This document shows, one piece after another, positions 49,050-57,923 of a stretch of 64,000 nt of DNA. The notes beneath the pieces are model-generated. The model was not told the origin of the DNA, searched no databases, and saw nothing but the letters and a program-made list of their open reading frames with translations. Source of the stretch: Rhizobium herbae (GTDB lineage: Bacteria; Pseudomonadota; Alphaproteobacteria; Rhizobiales; Rhizobiaceae); NCBI RefSeq assembly GCF_019511375.1, contig NZ_JAEUAO010000001.1, positions 372,001-436,000 of the forward strand. Direction: 5' to 3'. The position numbers and the translations under genes were made by a program. Position 1 is the stretch's first letter; every line of letters starts with the position of its first letter.

Positions 49050-49571
49050 ATGCCTACCCCACCTGCCCCGGCTTTCCGGCTCTACCTTCTCCGACACGCC
49101 AAGGCCGGCTGGGCACTTCCGGGTCAGAAGGATTTTGACAGGACGCTTGACGACGATGGTCTTGCCGCCGCGAAAATGATTGGCGGAATGGCGGCGGATC
49201 GCGGTTTTGCGCCGGCGGCTCTTCTGAGCTCTCCCGCCGTTCGCTGCCGGCAGACGGCAGAGGCTTTCCGGTGCGCAATGGGCGAAGACAGAACTATCCG
49301 CTATATCGAAGCCCTCTATACCGGCGCCGAAGATGCCTATCGCGACATCATCCTCGGGCAGAGCGGTGCTGCGTCGCTGATGGTGGTCGGGCACAATCCG
49401 GTGATCGAGGAAATCCTGCGCGAAGTCCTCGGCGAACAGGCCGCAGCGATCCCTTACGGATATCCGCCCGGCGCGCTTGCGGTGATTGACTTCCCCGACC
49501 GACCACAGGCCGGCATTTTGCCGCCAGGTAAGCTTGTGGCATGGCTCGATCCGGCATGTCATGCCCGGTAA
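49050..49571 (+). CDS. SixA-type phosphohistidine phosphatase
   Basis: 173 residues. It has the phosphoglycerate mutase-like fold with RHAKAGW (catalytic His, about residue 16) and VVGHNPVIEE (second His). SixA proteins remove phosphate from phosphohistidine, e.g. in Hpt domains or PTS proteins. An Hpt protein is encoded at 58585, but no link can be shown. It is followed by ycjX. Confidence 0.87.
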   Translation: MPTPPAPAFRLYLLRHAKAGWALPGQKDFDRTLDDDGLAAAKMIGGMAADRGFAPAALLSSPAVRCRQTAEAFRCAMGEDRTIRYIEALYTGAEDAYRDIILGQSGAASLMVVGHNPVIEEILREVLGEQAAAIPYGYPPGALAVIDFPDRPQAGILPPGKLVAWLDPACHAR

Positions 49572-49646
49572 ATGCCGCGTGGCAATACTTTTTTCGGCCG
49601 CTTCGGCGTCCTATATCGCAAATGACCAGGCTGGCCTCCGGGCCAG

Positions 49647-51149
49647 ATGCCAACGCGTTCCGAGGCCCGAAATTTGCCATCACTCCTGACCCGCCTTTCC
49701 GATGACGCCCGGCTTGCACTCGGTACCTTGACAGATCGCGCTTCCGGTTTCGTCAATCCGACGCTGCGGCTCGGCGTGACCGGGCTTTCGCGCGCCGGCA
49801 AGACCGTGTTCATCTCATCCCTCGTCCACAATCTCCTGAATGGCGGCCGCCTGCCGATCTTCGAGGCTGTCCGCTCCGGCCGCGTGTCGAAGATAAGGCT
49901 CGAGCCACAGCCGGACGACGCGGTGCCGCGCTTCCAGTATGAGGATCATATTGCAGCCCTTGTCCGCGATCGCGTCTGGCCGGATTCCACCCGCGCAATT
50001 TCGCAGTTGCGCATCACGCTGGACTACGAAAGCGCCAGCGGCTGGAACCGGATGTTCTCACCAGGCCGGCTCTCGATCGACATCGTCGATTATCCGGGTG
50101 AATGGCTGCTCGATCTGCCGCTGCTGACCCAGGACTTCCGCGCGTACAGCAACAAGACGGCGGGGCGGGCGAAAACCGGCATCCGCGCCGAGCTCTCCGC
50201 CCACTGGCTTTCACTCGCAACCTCGCTCGACCTCACGGCGCCCGCCGTCGAGGCGGACGCGCAGCGGCTGGCGGAAGCCTTCACCGGCTACCTGCAGGCC
50301 TGCAAATCCGACGAGCGCTCGTTGTCAACGCTGCCGCCGGGCCGCTTTCTGATGCCTGGTGATCTGGAAGGCTCACCGGCTCTCACATTCTCGCCGCTCG
50401 CCAACCTCCCCGAGGGCCGCGCCCCGAAAGGCTCGCTCTGGGCGATGATGGAGCGACGCTACGAGGCCTACAAGACCCATGTGGTCAAGCCGTTCTTCCG
50501 CGAACACTTTGCCCGGATCGACCGGCAGATCGTCCTGATCGACGCGCTGCAGGCGATCAACCGCGGCCCGGAGTCGCTGCTCGACCTTGAAGGTGCGCTG
50601 GCTGATGTTCTCGCCAGTTTCCGGCCGGGTACCAATTCCTTCCTGTCGTCCTTCCTGACGAAGCGTATCGACAAGGTGCTGATCGCCGCGACCAAGGCCG
50701 ATCATCTGCACCATGAGAGCCATGATCGCCTGGAACGGATCGCCGCCCGGCTCGTGCAGCGCGCCATCGAGCGCATCGGCGTGAGCGGCGCAGGGCTCGA
50801 GGTGATGGCTATCGCCTCCGTCCGGGCAACCCGCGAGGCGACGGTCAACCACGATGGCCATGTATTGCCGGTTATCGTCGGCACGCCGATCAACGGCGAG
50901 ACGATCAACGGCGAAACCTTTGACGGTGAACGGAAAACAGCCATATTTACCGGAGACTTACCGGAGAATCCTGATTCACTTTTTCAGGATCTTGAATCCA
51001 AACCGGAAGAGAGCCTGGTTCCCGACCTGCGCTTCGTGCGCTTCCGGCCACCGCATATCGAGGAAACCGGCGGCGGACTGAAGTTGTCGGTGCCGCACAT
51101 CAGGCTCGACCGGACTATGCAATTTTTGTTCGGAGACCGGCTGGCATGA
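49647..51149 (+). CDS. ycjX: YcjX-like GTPase family protein
   Basis: 500 residues. Walker A GLSRAGKT (about residues 45-52) and DIVDYPGEWLLDLP (about 147-160) identify the DUF463/YcjX family of P-loop proteins. The family is linked to heat-shock or phage-shock genes in gamma-proteobacteria; its biochemistry is poorly known. The stop overlaps the next gene's start (ATGA), and that gene is the usual partner. Confidence 0.9.
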   Translation: MPTRSEARNLPSLLTRLSDDARLALGTLTDRASGFVNPTLRLGVTGLSRAGKTVFISSLVHNLLNGGRLPIFEAVRSGRVSKIRLEPQPDDAVPRFQYEDHIAALVRDRVWPDSTRAISQLRITLDYESASGWNRMFSPGRLSIDIVDYPGEWLLDLPLLTQDFRAYSNKTAGRAKTGIRAELSAHWLSLATSLDLTAPAVEADAQRLAEAFTGYLQACKSDERSLSTLPPGRFLMPGDLEGSPALTFSPLANLPEGRAPKGSLWAMMERRYEAYKTHVVKPFFREHFARIDRQIVLIDALQAINRGPESLLDLEGALADVLASFRPGTNSFLSSFLTKRIDKVLIAATKADHLHHESHDRLERIAARLVQRAIERIGVSGAGLEVMAIASVRATREATVNHDGHVLPVIVGTPINGETINGETFDGERKTAIFTGDLPENPDSLFQDLESKPEESLVPDLRFVRFRPPHIEETGGGLKLSVPHIRLDRTMQFLFGDRLA

Positions 51150-52228
51150 GCGATACGCCAAAAACGCCAAGACGAAAGCCGGCCGTTTTTACTGTCGAAG
51201 GCGAACCATCGACGGCGCCCGCCCGGCGAGAACCGGCGCGCCGCTCGCCGGCCAGTTTCGACCAAAACATCGTCATGACACCCGATGCCGACGACCCGTT
51301 CCTTGCGACCACCAGCGCCCTGCCTGCGCCGGCGGAGGCGACCCCGCGCCGCCGCCGCTTCTCCTTCGGCAAACTCGCCCTGGGCGCCTTCGGTATTCTG
51401 GTTTCGCTGGCCGTCGGGCTCTGGCTCGACAGCCTGGTGCGCGATCTCTTCAGCCGCGCCGATTGGCTTGGCTATCTCGCGATTGCCGTCGTCGCAATCG
51501 GCCTGTTGGCTTTCCTCATCGTCATTTCCCGGGAACTGGCCGGTATCATGCGGTTGAACGCCGTCCAGGCGCTGAAGCAGGAAGCAATCGACGCGCGCCT
51601 GGCGCCGACGCCAAAGCCGGCGCGCAAGGTGATGGCCCATCTCGCGCATCTGCTTGCCGCCAAACCGCAGACGGCACGCGGACGCCTGCGCCTCAAGGAA
51701 ACCGAACCCGAAATCATCGACGGCCCTCACCTGCTTGACCTGACCGAGCGCGAACTGCTGACGCCGCTCGATCGCGAAGCCCGCACGCTCATCCTCAACG
51801 CCTCGAAACGCGTCTCGATCGTCACGGCGGTCAGCCCGCGTGCGCTGGTCGATCTCGGTTACGTCATCTATGAGTCCGCCCGCCTGATCCGGGCGATGGC
51901 CGACCTCTACGGTGGGCGTCCAGGCACGTTCGGATTGCTGCGGCTGATGCGCGACGTCATCGCCCATCTTGCCGTCACGGGCTCGATCGCCGTCGGTGAC
52001 AGCCTGATCCAGCAGGTGCTCGGCCACGGTCTGGCCTCCAAACTGTCGGCCCGGCTGGGCGAAGGCGTCATCAACGGCTTGATGACGGCTCGTATCGGCA
52101 TCGCCGCGATGGACCTCTGCCGGCCGATGCCGTTTCGGGCGCTGAAACGCCCCGGCATCGGCGATTTCATCGGCGATCTGGCGCCTGGGGCGGCCCGGTC
52201 GAAAGCCGCCGACGATACCGGTGGCTAA
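51146..52228 (+). CDS. ycjF: YcjF/TIGR01620 membrane protein
   Basis: 360 residues. A Pro/Arg-rich cytoplasmic N-terminus (about residues 1-70) precedes two membrane segments (LALGAFGILVSLAVGLWL and YLAIAVVAIGLLAFLIVIS). The C-terminal part, with ILNASKRVSIVTAVSPRALVD, is the DUF697-like domain of the family. The coupling with ycjX is conserved widely. Function of the pair in rhizobia is unknown. Confidence 0.87.
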   Translation: MSDTPKTPRRKPAVFTVEGEPSTAPARREPARRSPASFDQNIVMTPDADDPFLATTSALPAPAEATPRRRRFSFGKLALGAFGILVSLAVGLWLDSLVRDLFSRADWLGYLAIAVVAIGLLAFLIVISRELAGIMRLNAVQALKQEAIDARLAPTPKPARKVMAHLAHLLAAKPQTARGRLRLKETEPEIIDGPHLLDLTERELLTPLDREARTLILNASKRVSIVTAVSPRALVDLGYVIYESARLIRAMADLYGGRPGTFGLLRLMRDVIAHLAVTGSIAVGDSLIQQVLGHGLASKLSARLGEGVINGLMTARIGIAAMDLCRPMPFRALKRPGIGDFIGDLAPGAARSKAADDTGG

Positions 52229-52332
52229 GCAGGTTTCGGAAAAGTGTTCCACGGTTTTCCGATCAAAACCTGCAACCAACCAAGAAAAGCTAAGCAGATG
52301 AATCGTTGGCTTGCCAACGAAAGTCTGCTTAG
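52224..52332. repeat. Dispersed palindromic repeat, copy 1
   Basis: Two hairpins: CGGAAAA/TTTTCCG (52237-52261) and CTAAGCAGA/TCTGCTTAG (52290-52332) with an inner CGTTGGC/GCCAACG. The sequence is clearly related to 57551-57647 in the reverse direction. On the minus strand the second hairpin is followed by CTTTTCTTGG and overlaps the stop codon of the gene at 52329, so it can act as its terminator. Confidence 0.7.
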
Positions 52333-53120
52333 ATGCCCGCATACCATTCGTAACCGAGATCTTCCCAGAAGCCCCCCTTGCCGCTGCCATACGGCGCGAG
52401 CGTCGAGGCAAGTTCGATACCCTTGATGTATTTTGCCATCTTGTAGCCGAGCTGCCGCTCGATGCGCACTCGCAGTGGCGCCCCGTTGGCCACACGCAGC
52501 GCCTCGTCGTTGCAGCCATAGGCAAGAATGGTCTGCGGATGGCGTGCGTCTATCAGGTCGATCGATTCGTAGTAGCGCACCGCGCCGGACAGGCCGAGGT
52601 CCATGCTGTCATAACAATGGAAGACGACGAAGCGCGCTTGCGGCTTCACCCCGGCCTCGTCGAGGATCGTTGCGAGCGGCACGCCGGTCCATTTGGCGAT
52701 GCAGCTCCAACCCTCGACACAGTCGTGCCGGGTGATCTGCGTGCGGGCCGGCATGTTGCGCAGTTCATCCAGGCTGAAGCTCAGCGGCTTTTCGACCAGC
52801 CCGCCGATGGTCAACCGGTAGTCGGCGAACTGCTTCTCCTTGAGGCCCAGATAGTCCGCATCGGTAGGATCGGTCGAGCCGTTCGGCCGCTGTCCCTGAC
52901 GCACCTCGCTCGCCGAGAATTCCGGCGCAAGTGCATCGGCATCGATCAGCATGCGCTGGACCCGGTAGGTGAGGCTGTTTGCCGAAGCAAGGACATCCCG
53001 CACGGGGCTTTGGCTGGACAGGAAACCGTCCAACGCGTCACAGCCGGAGAGCGTGACGGTCGAGGCCGCCGCCCCGGCAAGCGTGAGGAACCTGCGGCGA
53101 TTGATGATGAACCCGCTCAT
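52329..53120 (-). CDS. Molybdopterin-dependent oxidoreductase (sulfite oxidase fold)
   Basis: 263 residues. The start INRRRFLTLAGAAASTVTLSGC is a Tat signal that also ends in a lipobox-like LSGC, so a Tat-exported lipoprotein is possible. The cofactor Cys lies in HDCVEGWSC (about residue 135). AYGCNDEALRVANGAPLRV is family sequence. It resembles YedY/MsrP-type enzymes that act in the periplasm. The cytochrome b gene ends 4 bp into its start, which gives an electron partner. Substrate unknown. Confidence 0.85.
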   Translation of the reverse strand: MSGFIINRRRFLTLAGAAASTVTLSGCDALDGFLSSQSPVRDVLASANSLTYRVQRMLIDADALAPEFSASEVRQGQRPNGSTDPTDADYLGLKEKQFADYRLTIGGLVEKPLSFSLDELRNMPARTQITRHDCVEGWSCIAKWTGVPLATILDEAGVKPQARFVVFHCYDSMDLGLSGAVRYYESIDLIDARHPQTILAYGCNDEALRVANGAPLRVRIERQLGYKMAKYIKGIELASTLAPYGSGKGGFWEDLGYEWYAGI

Positions 53121-53980
53121 GCCGTGTGCTCCTCTTCCTTTTCAGGGTCGGTGCGATACCAGCCCGTGATGATAGAACGCATTTCGTTAAGCGGACCGGC
53201 TGCAACGACCATGAAGATGTGGATCAGGAAGAAGGCCACGAGCAGCGCCATGCAGACGAAGTGGATGGTGCGCGCCGTCTGCCGTCCGCCGAAAACGTCG
53301 AGGAGCCACGGCCAGGCGGCATTCATGCCCGGCGACATGGTGATGCCCGTGAGGATGATCAGCGGGAAGACGACGAGCAGGACGCCGGCATAGGCGATCT
53401 TCTGCAGGACGTTGTAGCGGCCGTCGTGATGAAAGCGGAACCGCAGGTGATCGGAAAGGCTTTTCGGCAAGCCCCTGATATCCGCGCGGGACGGTAGAAT
53501 ATCGCGGCTAATGTGGCCGCTGATCAGGCTGGCGACGAACCAGACGAGGAAAGCCGCCACGAAGAACCAGGCAAAGAAGAAATGGATGACCCGCCCGGTC
53601 GCCAGATCCTGGTAGGATGGCAGCGTCGCCCAGGCCGGAAATCCGCGGTAGGAGGGATTGTCCGCCGGTCCGCTCATTCCGAAAATACCGGTCGTCCTGT
53701 AGCTTTGCCCGAAGATCGTGGTGTAACCGTCGATCTTGCCGTCGGCGGCCTGCATGGCGCGCATGGACAGCACGCTGTTGTCGAACTCGAAGCCCGATTG
53801 CTTGCCGATATAGAGTTCCGGGTGGGCATTGAAGATCTGCAGCCCGCTCAAAAGCAGAAAGAACAGGGCGATCGCCCAGGTCCAGTGCGTGATGCGCGTG
53901 GCAATCCGGTGGCGGTAGATCACCTTGCCCTTGCCACCATGGTGCGTCAAACGCGATTCGATGTCGTCGATGATGGTCAT
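53117..53980 (-). CDS. Cytochrome b561/Ni-Fe hydrogenase-type b subunit
   Basis: 287 residues with four membrane helices. Heme His candidates are in HRIATRITHW (TM1), IHFFFAWFFVAAF (TM2) and IHFVCMALLVAFFLIHIF (TM4). It starts MTIIDDIESRLTHHGGKGKV. It overlaps the molybdoenzyme gene and is probably its membrane electron donor. It is the b-type of hydrogenases and formate dehydrogenases, not the MsrQ type found with E. coli MsrP. Confidence 0.85.
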   Translation of the reverse strand: MTIIDDIESRLTHHGGKGKVIYRHRIATRITHWTWAIALFFLLLSGLQIFNAHPELYIGKQSGFEFDNSVLSMRAMQAADGKIDGYTTIFGQSYRTTGIFGMSGPADNPSYRGFPAWATLPSYQDLATGRVIHFFFAWFFVAAFLVWFVASLISGHISRDILPSRADIRGLPKSLSDHLRFRFHHDGRYNVLQKIAYAGVLLVVFPLIILTGITMSPGMNAAWPWLLDVFGGRQTARTIHFVCMALLVAFFLIHIFMVVAAGPLNEMRSIITGWYRTDPEKEEEHTA

Positions 53981-53994
53981 GGCAAGCCTCCTTA

Positions 53995-54096
53995 CTGCAT
54001 AATTCCTTAGACCCTATTCGATCTAAGGATAAAATTATGCAGCGATTCCAAATGGTACAGCGACCTTTGCGCGTCTGATAAGACGCGCGGCGCTGT
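53995..54096. repeat. Double-hairpin rhizobial intergenic repeat (RIME-like)
   Basis: First hairpin: CTGCATAATT...AATTATGCAG with inner CCTTAGA/TCTAAGG (53995-54042). Second: ACAGCG...CGCTGT enclosing GCGCGTCT-GATA-AGACGCGC (54057-54096). This combination matches repeats that I recall as frequent between genes in Rhizobium and Agrobacterium. Confidence 0.75.
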
Positions 54097-54342
54097 ATAT
54101 CAGCATCTACGTAACAAACCCTGATCCGGTTTCAACGCAACTCCGCTCACCCGCGCACACATCCCGGTGAGGCGCGCGTGAAAGCCCAGGATTGCCAAGG
54201 ATTTCAGGCGTGGTAGAAAGTCCGCATGAAACATTTCGTGAGTCTCAAAGCCGACCTTTCGAAGGGCCGAAGCAACACTCCATTAACCATTTAAGTGCAA
54301 ATGTAACCTCACATTCCTGACATCGACCATCAAGGATCGTTT
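54097..54342. other. Upstream region of the gene at 54343
   Basis: The gap from 53981 to 54342 is 362 bp. After the repeat element, about 245 bp remain with no gene. It contains TTAACCATTTAA at 54283-54294, which includes the 8-bp CtrA half-site TTAACCAT, 49 bp before the next start codon. Confidence 0.4.
54283..54294. promoter_or_regulatory. Candidate CtrA site
   Basis: TTAACCAT followed directly by TTAA. The 8-mer matches the described CtrA half-site. Short AT-rich words can arise by chance, so this is tentative. Confidence 0.3.
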
Positions 54343-54894
54343 ATGTTTTCGCGCCCTTCTTTGATCGCTCGCGGCATTGCCGCAGCCTCGCTTGCAGCTC
54401 TCGCCTGCGCAGCTTCTCCGGCATTCGCGGGCGCCAACGACAAGGCGTTTTTCGAGCAGGTTTCCGGCCAGTGGAAAGGTCCGGGCGAGATCGTCGCGGG
54501 AAAATACAAGGGCACGAAATTCACTTGCGACCTGACCGGTGAAGCAAACGGAAGCTCCGCCGGCATCAAGCTCGACGGCTTCTGCCGCGTCGGCGTCTTC
54601 AAGCAGCCGATGTCCGCCGTCATCACCCAGTCCGGCAAAAGCTATAGTGGCAAGTTCCTCGATGGCGCCGACGGCAAGGGCCTTGATATCGTCTCCGGCA
54701 ATGTCGGCAAGGACAAGGTCGTCGTCGGCATCAACCGCAAGAAGCTGAACGGCGCGATGATCGCCCGCCTGCAGGGCGAATCGACGCTCAACATCACCAT
54801 TTCGGTGAAGGTGGAGGACACGATGGTGCCGGTAATCGGCGTCAGCCTTAACCGCCAGCTCGATACCGTCGCCGTCGGCTCGATCAAGAGATAG
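54343..54894 (+). CDS. Secreted protein of unknown function
   Basis: 183 residues. The signal peptide ends at about residue 29 (ALACAASPAFAGAND). The mature part is rich in Gly/Lys (e.g. SGQWKGPGEIVAGKYKG, DGADGKGLDIVSGN) with two Cys (FTCDL, GFCRV) that could pair; it suggests a beta-rich fold. I do not recognise it. A possible CtrA site precedes it. Confidence 0.75.
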   Translation: MFSRPSLIARGIAAASLAALACAASPAFAGANDKAFFEQVSGQWKGPGEIVAGKYKGTKFTCDLTGEANGSSAGIKLDGFCRVGVFKQPMSAVITQSGKSYSGKFLDGADGKGLDIVSGNVGKDKVVVGINRKKLNGAMIARLQGESTLNITISVKVEDTMVPVIGVSLNRQLDTVAVGSIKR

Positions 54895-54918
54895 CCGGCG
54901 TTTTAGCGGCGTTTGCAG

Positions 54919-54943
54919 AGAGCCGGCTCGTCCGGCTCTTTTG
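54919..54943 (+). terminator. Terminator after the secreted protein gene
   Basis: Stem AGAGCCGG / CCGGCTCT (8 bp, loop CTCGT) followed by TTTTG, 25 bp after the stop. Convergent folK ends at 54948. Confidence 0.8.
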
Positions 54944-54947
54944 CGTT

Positions 54948-55484
54948 TCAAACGGCCGATTGAGGCGCGCCCTGCCGCCACCAATCGCTGCGCGGATCGG
55001 CCACTTCGATGCCCGCGACATCGGCGCTCTCGAGCCATTCGGCCACCGATTTGCCGGCCACGACAAGGTCCGGGGCGAAATCGGCGAGCGGCTTCAGCAC
55101 GAACCCGCGCTCCATCATGCGCGGATGCGGTATTTCCAGCGTCCGGGAACTTTGGCTCAGGCTATCATAGGTCAGCACATCGATGTCGATCGTGCGCGGC
55201 CCCCAGCGCTCCAGCCGCTCCCGTTTCATCTGGCGCTCGATCGACAGGCAGGCATCGAGCAGCTCGTCGGGCAGGAGCGAGGTTTCGACCGCAGCACAGG
55301 CATTGAAAAACCAGGCCTGGTCCGTCTTGCCCCACGGCGGTGTCCGGTAGAGCTTCGAGACATGCGTCACCCGGCAGTCCGGCCGCGTGTCGAGAAGCAC
55401 CAGTGCGCGCGCCATCGAGGCGGCCGGATCACCGATATTGCCGCCAAGGCCGAGCGTCGCCAGATGGGAAGGCATCTCAGGCAA
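54948..55484 (-). CDS. folK: 6-hydroxymethyl-dihydropterin pyrophosphokinase
   Basis: 178 residues. It transfers pyrophosphate from ATP to hydroxymethyl-dihydropterin in folate synthesis. Seen: ATLGLGGNIGDP at the start and RWGPRTIDIDVLTYD (about residues 91-105), then EIPHPRMMERGFVLKPL. Overlaps folB by 8 bp; last gene of folP-folB-folK. Confidence 0.95.
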   Translation of the reverse strand: MPEMPSHLATLGLGGNIGDPAASMARALVLLDTRPDCRVTHVSKLYRTPPWGKTDQAWFFNACAAVETSLLPDELLDACLSIERQMKRERLERWGPRTIDIDVLTYDSLSQSSRTLEIPHPRMMERGFVLKPLADFAPDLVVAGKSVAEWLESADVAGIEVADPRSDWWRQGAPQSAV

Positions 55485-55845
55485 AATGCTCGACCGTCAC
55501 TTCGACATAGTCGAGAACACCGGGAACCGGTGCGTTCGGCTTGCGGATCGATATTTTCGCGCGGCGAATCTGCGGAAAGACCGTACAGAGCGTGGTGGCA
55601 ACCTCAAGCGCCAGCGCTTCGATCAGATAACGCCGACGGCCAGTGATGATCTTCTCGATCTCGGTGAAGGCGACACCGTAATGCACTGTATCGTCGATGG
55701 AATCCTCAATCAGAGCGGTTCCCTGCTCGACATCCAGCTCGGCATCGACGAAGAATCGCTGCCCGAGAAATTCCTCTTCGTCGTGAACGCCATGGCGGGC
55801 AAAGAAGGCGCAATTCTTGAGGGTGATCGTGTAGATCGCTGTCAT
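55477..55845 (-). CDS. folB: Dihydroneopterin aldolase
   Basis: 122 residues. It cleaves dihydroneopterin to hydroxymethyl-dihydropterin. The N-terminus IYTITLKNCAFFARHGVHDEEEFLGQRF (split) and VHYGVAFTEIEKII are family features. It overlaps folP (ATGA) upstream and folK downstream, so the three are translated together. Confidence 0.95.
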   Translation of the reverse strand: MTAIYTITLKNCAFFARHGVHDEEEFLGQRFFVDAELDVEQGTALIEDSIDDTVHYGVAFTEIEKIITGRRRYLIEALALEVATTLCTVFPQIRRAKISIRKPNAPVPGVLDYVEVTVEHFA

Positions 55846-56723
55846 GGCTGATTTTCCGTCCCGTTTTTTTCCTGCGCCCGTCTTCTTATCGCCACCATAG
55901 CATCCGCCACCAGAAGCGCATCCCTGTTGATTGCGACATCATGTACCCGGAAAACCGCTGCACCCGCCATTCTCAGCAATGCGGTCGTGGCTGCCGTGCC
56001 GACATCCCGCTCCGGCGCGTCGCGGCCGGTGATCGCACCGATGAAGCGCTTGCGCGACGTACCGGCCAGAAGCGGCAGTCCGAAACCTCGCAGCTCACTG
56101 AAACGCGTCATCAGTTCGACGTTCTCGTCGGTGTCCTTGGCAAAACCGAAGCCGGGATCGAGAACGATCCGGTCACGCGCGACACCGGCAGCAGCCGCTA
56201 TCTCCAGCGAGCGCTCGAGAAAATGATATTGATCGCGCACGACATCTGTGAGTTTTTCGCGGTCGCGGCCGGTATGCATGATGCAAAGCCCTGCCCCGGT
56301 CGCTGCGGCCACATTCGCAAGATCGGGCTCACGCTGCAGGCCGTGGACGTCATTGATGATATGCGCACCGGCGGCAACCGCCAGCCGCGCGGTCTCGGCC
56401 CTGTAGGTATCGACGGAGACGATCGCATCCGTTCGCTCGGCAAGCGCCGCAATGACCGGCAGGACGCGCGCCTGCTCTTCGGCCGCCGTGACCGGGGCAG
56501 CGCCGGGTCGTGTCGACTCGCCGCCGATATCGAGGATTGCGGCGCCCTGATCAAGGCAGTGCAGGGCCTGCGAGACTGCGGCTTCCGTATCGTCATAGGC
56601 GCCGCCGTCCGAAAACGAATCCGGCGTCACATTGATGATTGCCATCAGCAGCCCGGCCGGCCCCAGGGTGAGTTTTCGGCCATGGGCCAGTTTCCATTCA
56701 AAGGGATCGAAGGCGTTGTCCAT
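55842..56723 (-). CDS. folP: Dihydropteroate synthase
   Basis: 293 residues. It joins p-aminobenzoate to the pterin; target of sulfonamides. Signatures are AIINVTPDSFSDGG (about residues 28-41), DIGGESTRPGA, DPGFGFAKD and GTSRKRFIG. First gene of the folate operon. No sul-type alterations can be judged by eye. Confidence 0.96.
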   Translation of the reverse strand: MDNAFDPFEWKLAHGRKLTLGPAGLLMAIINVTPDSFSDGGAYDDTEAAVSQALHCLDQGAAILDIGGESTRPGAAPVTAAEEQARVLPVIAALAERTDAIVSVDTYRAETARLAVAAGAHIINDVHGLQREPDLANVAAATGAGLCIMHTGRDREKLTDVVRDQYHFLERSLEIAAAAGVARDRIVLDPGFGFAKDTDENVELMTRFSELRGFGLPLLAGTSRKRFIGAITGRDAPERDVGTAATTALLRMAGAAVFRVHDVAINRDALLVADAMVAIRRRAQEKNGTENQP

Positions 56724-56920
56724 GATGGTTTCACTCCCTCCTCACCCTCAGCAGACACAACGTCACCACAAATGAGGGCCAATGTGCCACACCTTGCGGC
56801 AAAGGCTCGGATTGTTCTCTTGTTTTCCGCTTTGTCCGGGATGCCGGCTATTTGCTGTTGCGCTGCGGCTGGCTATGCCCCAAGCTCCAGAGAAGTTCAA
56901 CTGCCGAGACCTGTAAAGCT

Positions 56921-57550
56921 ATGATGACTGGCCGCATTTCCTTCGCCGCGTTTCTGATTTTGAGTATCGTCGCGGGCCATTCCTCGTCGGCATACGGCGA
57001 CACGGTGATAAGCAAGAGCATCACCTATTTCTCCGTAGGGGGCCGCACGGCCGAAGAACTGGACAAGGCGCTTTCGGAGCGCGGTCCGATGATGAATTCG
57101 ACCGGCGCGCGACATCCCGGCGCCACCAGGATCAAGTTCGGCGGCACGGTAACCTATGTCAAGCACGGCAATCGCTGCGCCGTCGGCAGCGCCAAGGTGA
57201 CGCTCAGCACCAGGCTCATCCTGCCGCGCTGGAAGAACCGCAAAACCGCAAACCGGGATCTGGCGCTGGTCTGGGACACGTTGGCAAGCGATATCAAGCG
57301 CCATGAGGAGCGTCACGCCGAGATCGCCCGCAACCATGCCCGCAAACTGGAGAAGGATTTTCTGGCCCTGAAACCGGAATCGGATTGCGAGCGGATGCAG
57401 GCGCGTGTCGCTCGGTTGAGCGAGACGGCGATCCAGCAGCACGACCGCGATCAAGCCCGCTTCGACCGGACCGAGGCGGCCAATTTCGACCGCCGCATGA
57501 TCCGGCTGCTGCAGTACCGACTCGACGGGATGACGAAGGCCCGGCGCTGA
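56921..57550 (+). CDS. DUF922 secreted metallopeptidase-like protein
   Basis: 209 residues from the ATG at 56921 (a second ATG follows). The signal peptide is MMTGRISFAAFLILSIVAG. The zinc motif is RHEERHAEIARNH (HExxH, about residue 128 on), typical of DUF922, a predicted secreted Zn-dependent protease family. It has two Cys (NRCAVG, SDCERM). It diverges from folP. Activity is predicted, not shown. Confidence 0.82.
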   Translation: MMTGRISFAAFLILSIVAGHSSSAYGDTVISKSITYFSVGGRTAEELDKALSERGPMMNSTGARHPGATRIKFGGTVTYVKHGNRCAVGSAKVTLSTRLILPRWKNRKTANRDLALVWDTLASDIKRHEERHAEIARNHARKLEKDFLALKPESDCERMQARVARLSETAIQQHDRDQARFDRTEAANFDRRMIRLLQYRLDGMTKARR

Positions 57551-57647
57551 GCGGTCTGTCGTCGGCGAGCCAGCGCTTCATCTGCTTGGCTCTCCTGTTT
57601 TGTCGCGGGTTTGGATCGGAAAACCGTTGGACACTTTTTCGGGACCT
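57551..57647. repeat. Dispersed palindromic repeat, copy 2
   Basis: Reverse complement of this stretch is clearly related to 52224-52332: shared blocks include CGGTTTTCCGATC, AAGCAGATGAA and AGTGT-CCA-CGG. It starts right after the stop codon of the DUF922 gene, as copy 1 does relative to its gene. Its second hairpin is less perfect than in copy 1. Confidence 0.65.
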
Positions 57648-57923
57648 CTTAGGGCGTTCCAAAGCCTGCAGGCGCACAGGTCATCCGCCAGCACAAAAAA
57701 TTGCAGTGTCAACAGAATATCACTGGTGATTTTTACCATGCAACAACATGGAACGAATCAGATATAGTGTAACCATTGAGTGAAGAACAGAAAAAACGAG
57801 CTGTCTTCACCTTCACCCCGGACCTGGTTGGCCCGCATTCATGCGGGACACTTTGAACTGGAAGTATTGTTTCGCGCTTGACTGTTGTGTTCGGCCGATT
57901 GTTCAGCCGCGCGGGTTATTGCG
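57648..57923. other. Rest of the gap before the candidate small RNA
   Basis: About 275 bp of the 511-bp gap 57551-58061. The part near 57700-57790 is AT-rich and may hold promoters. No gene seen. Confidence 0.5.
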
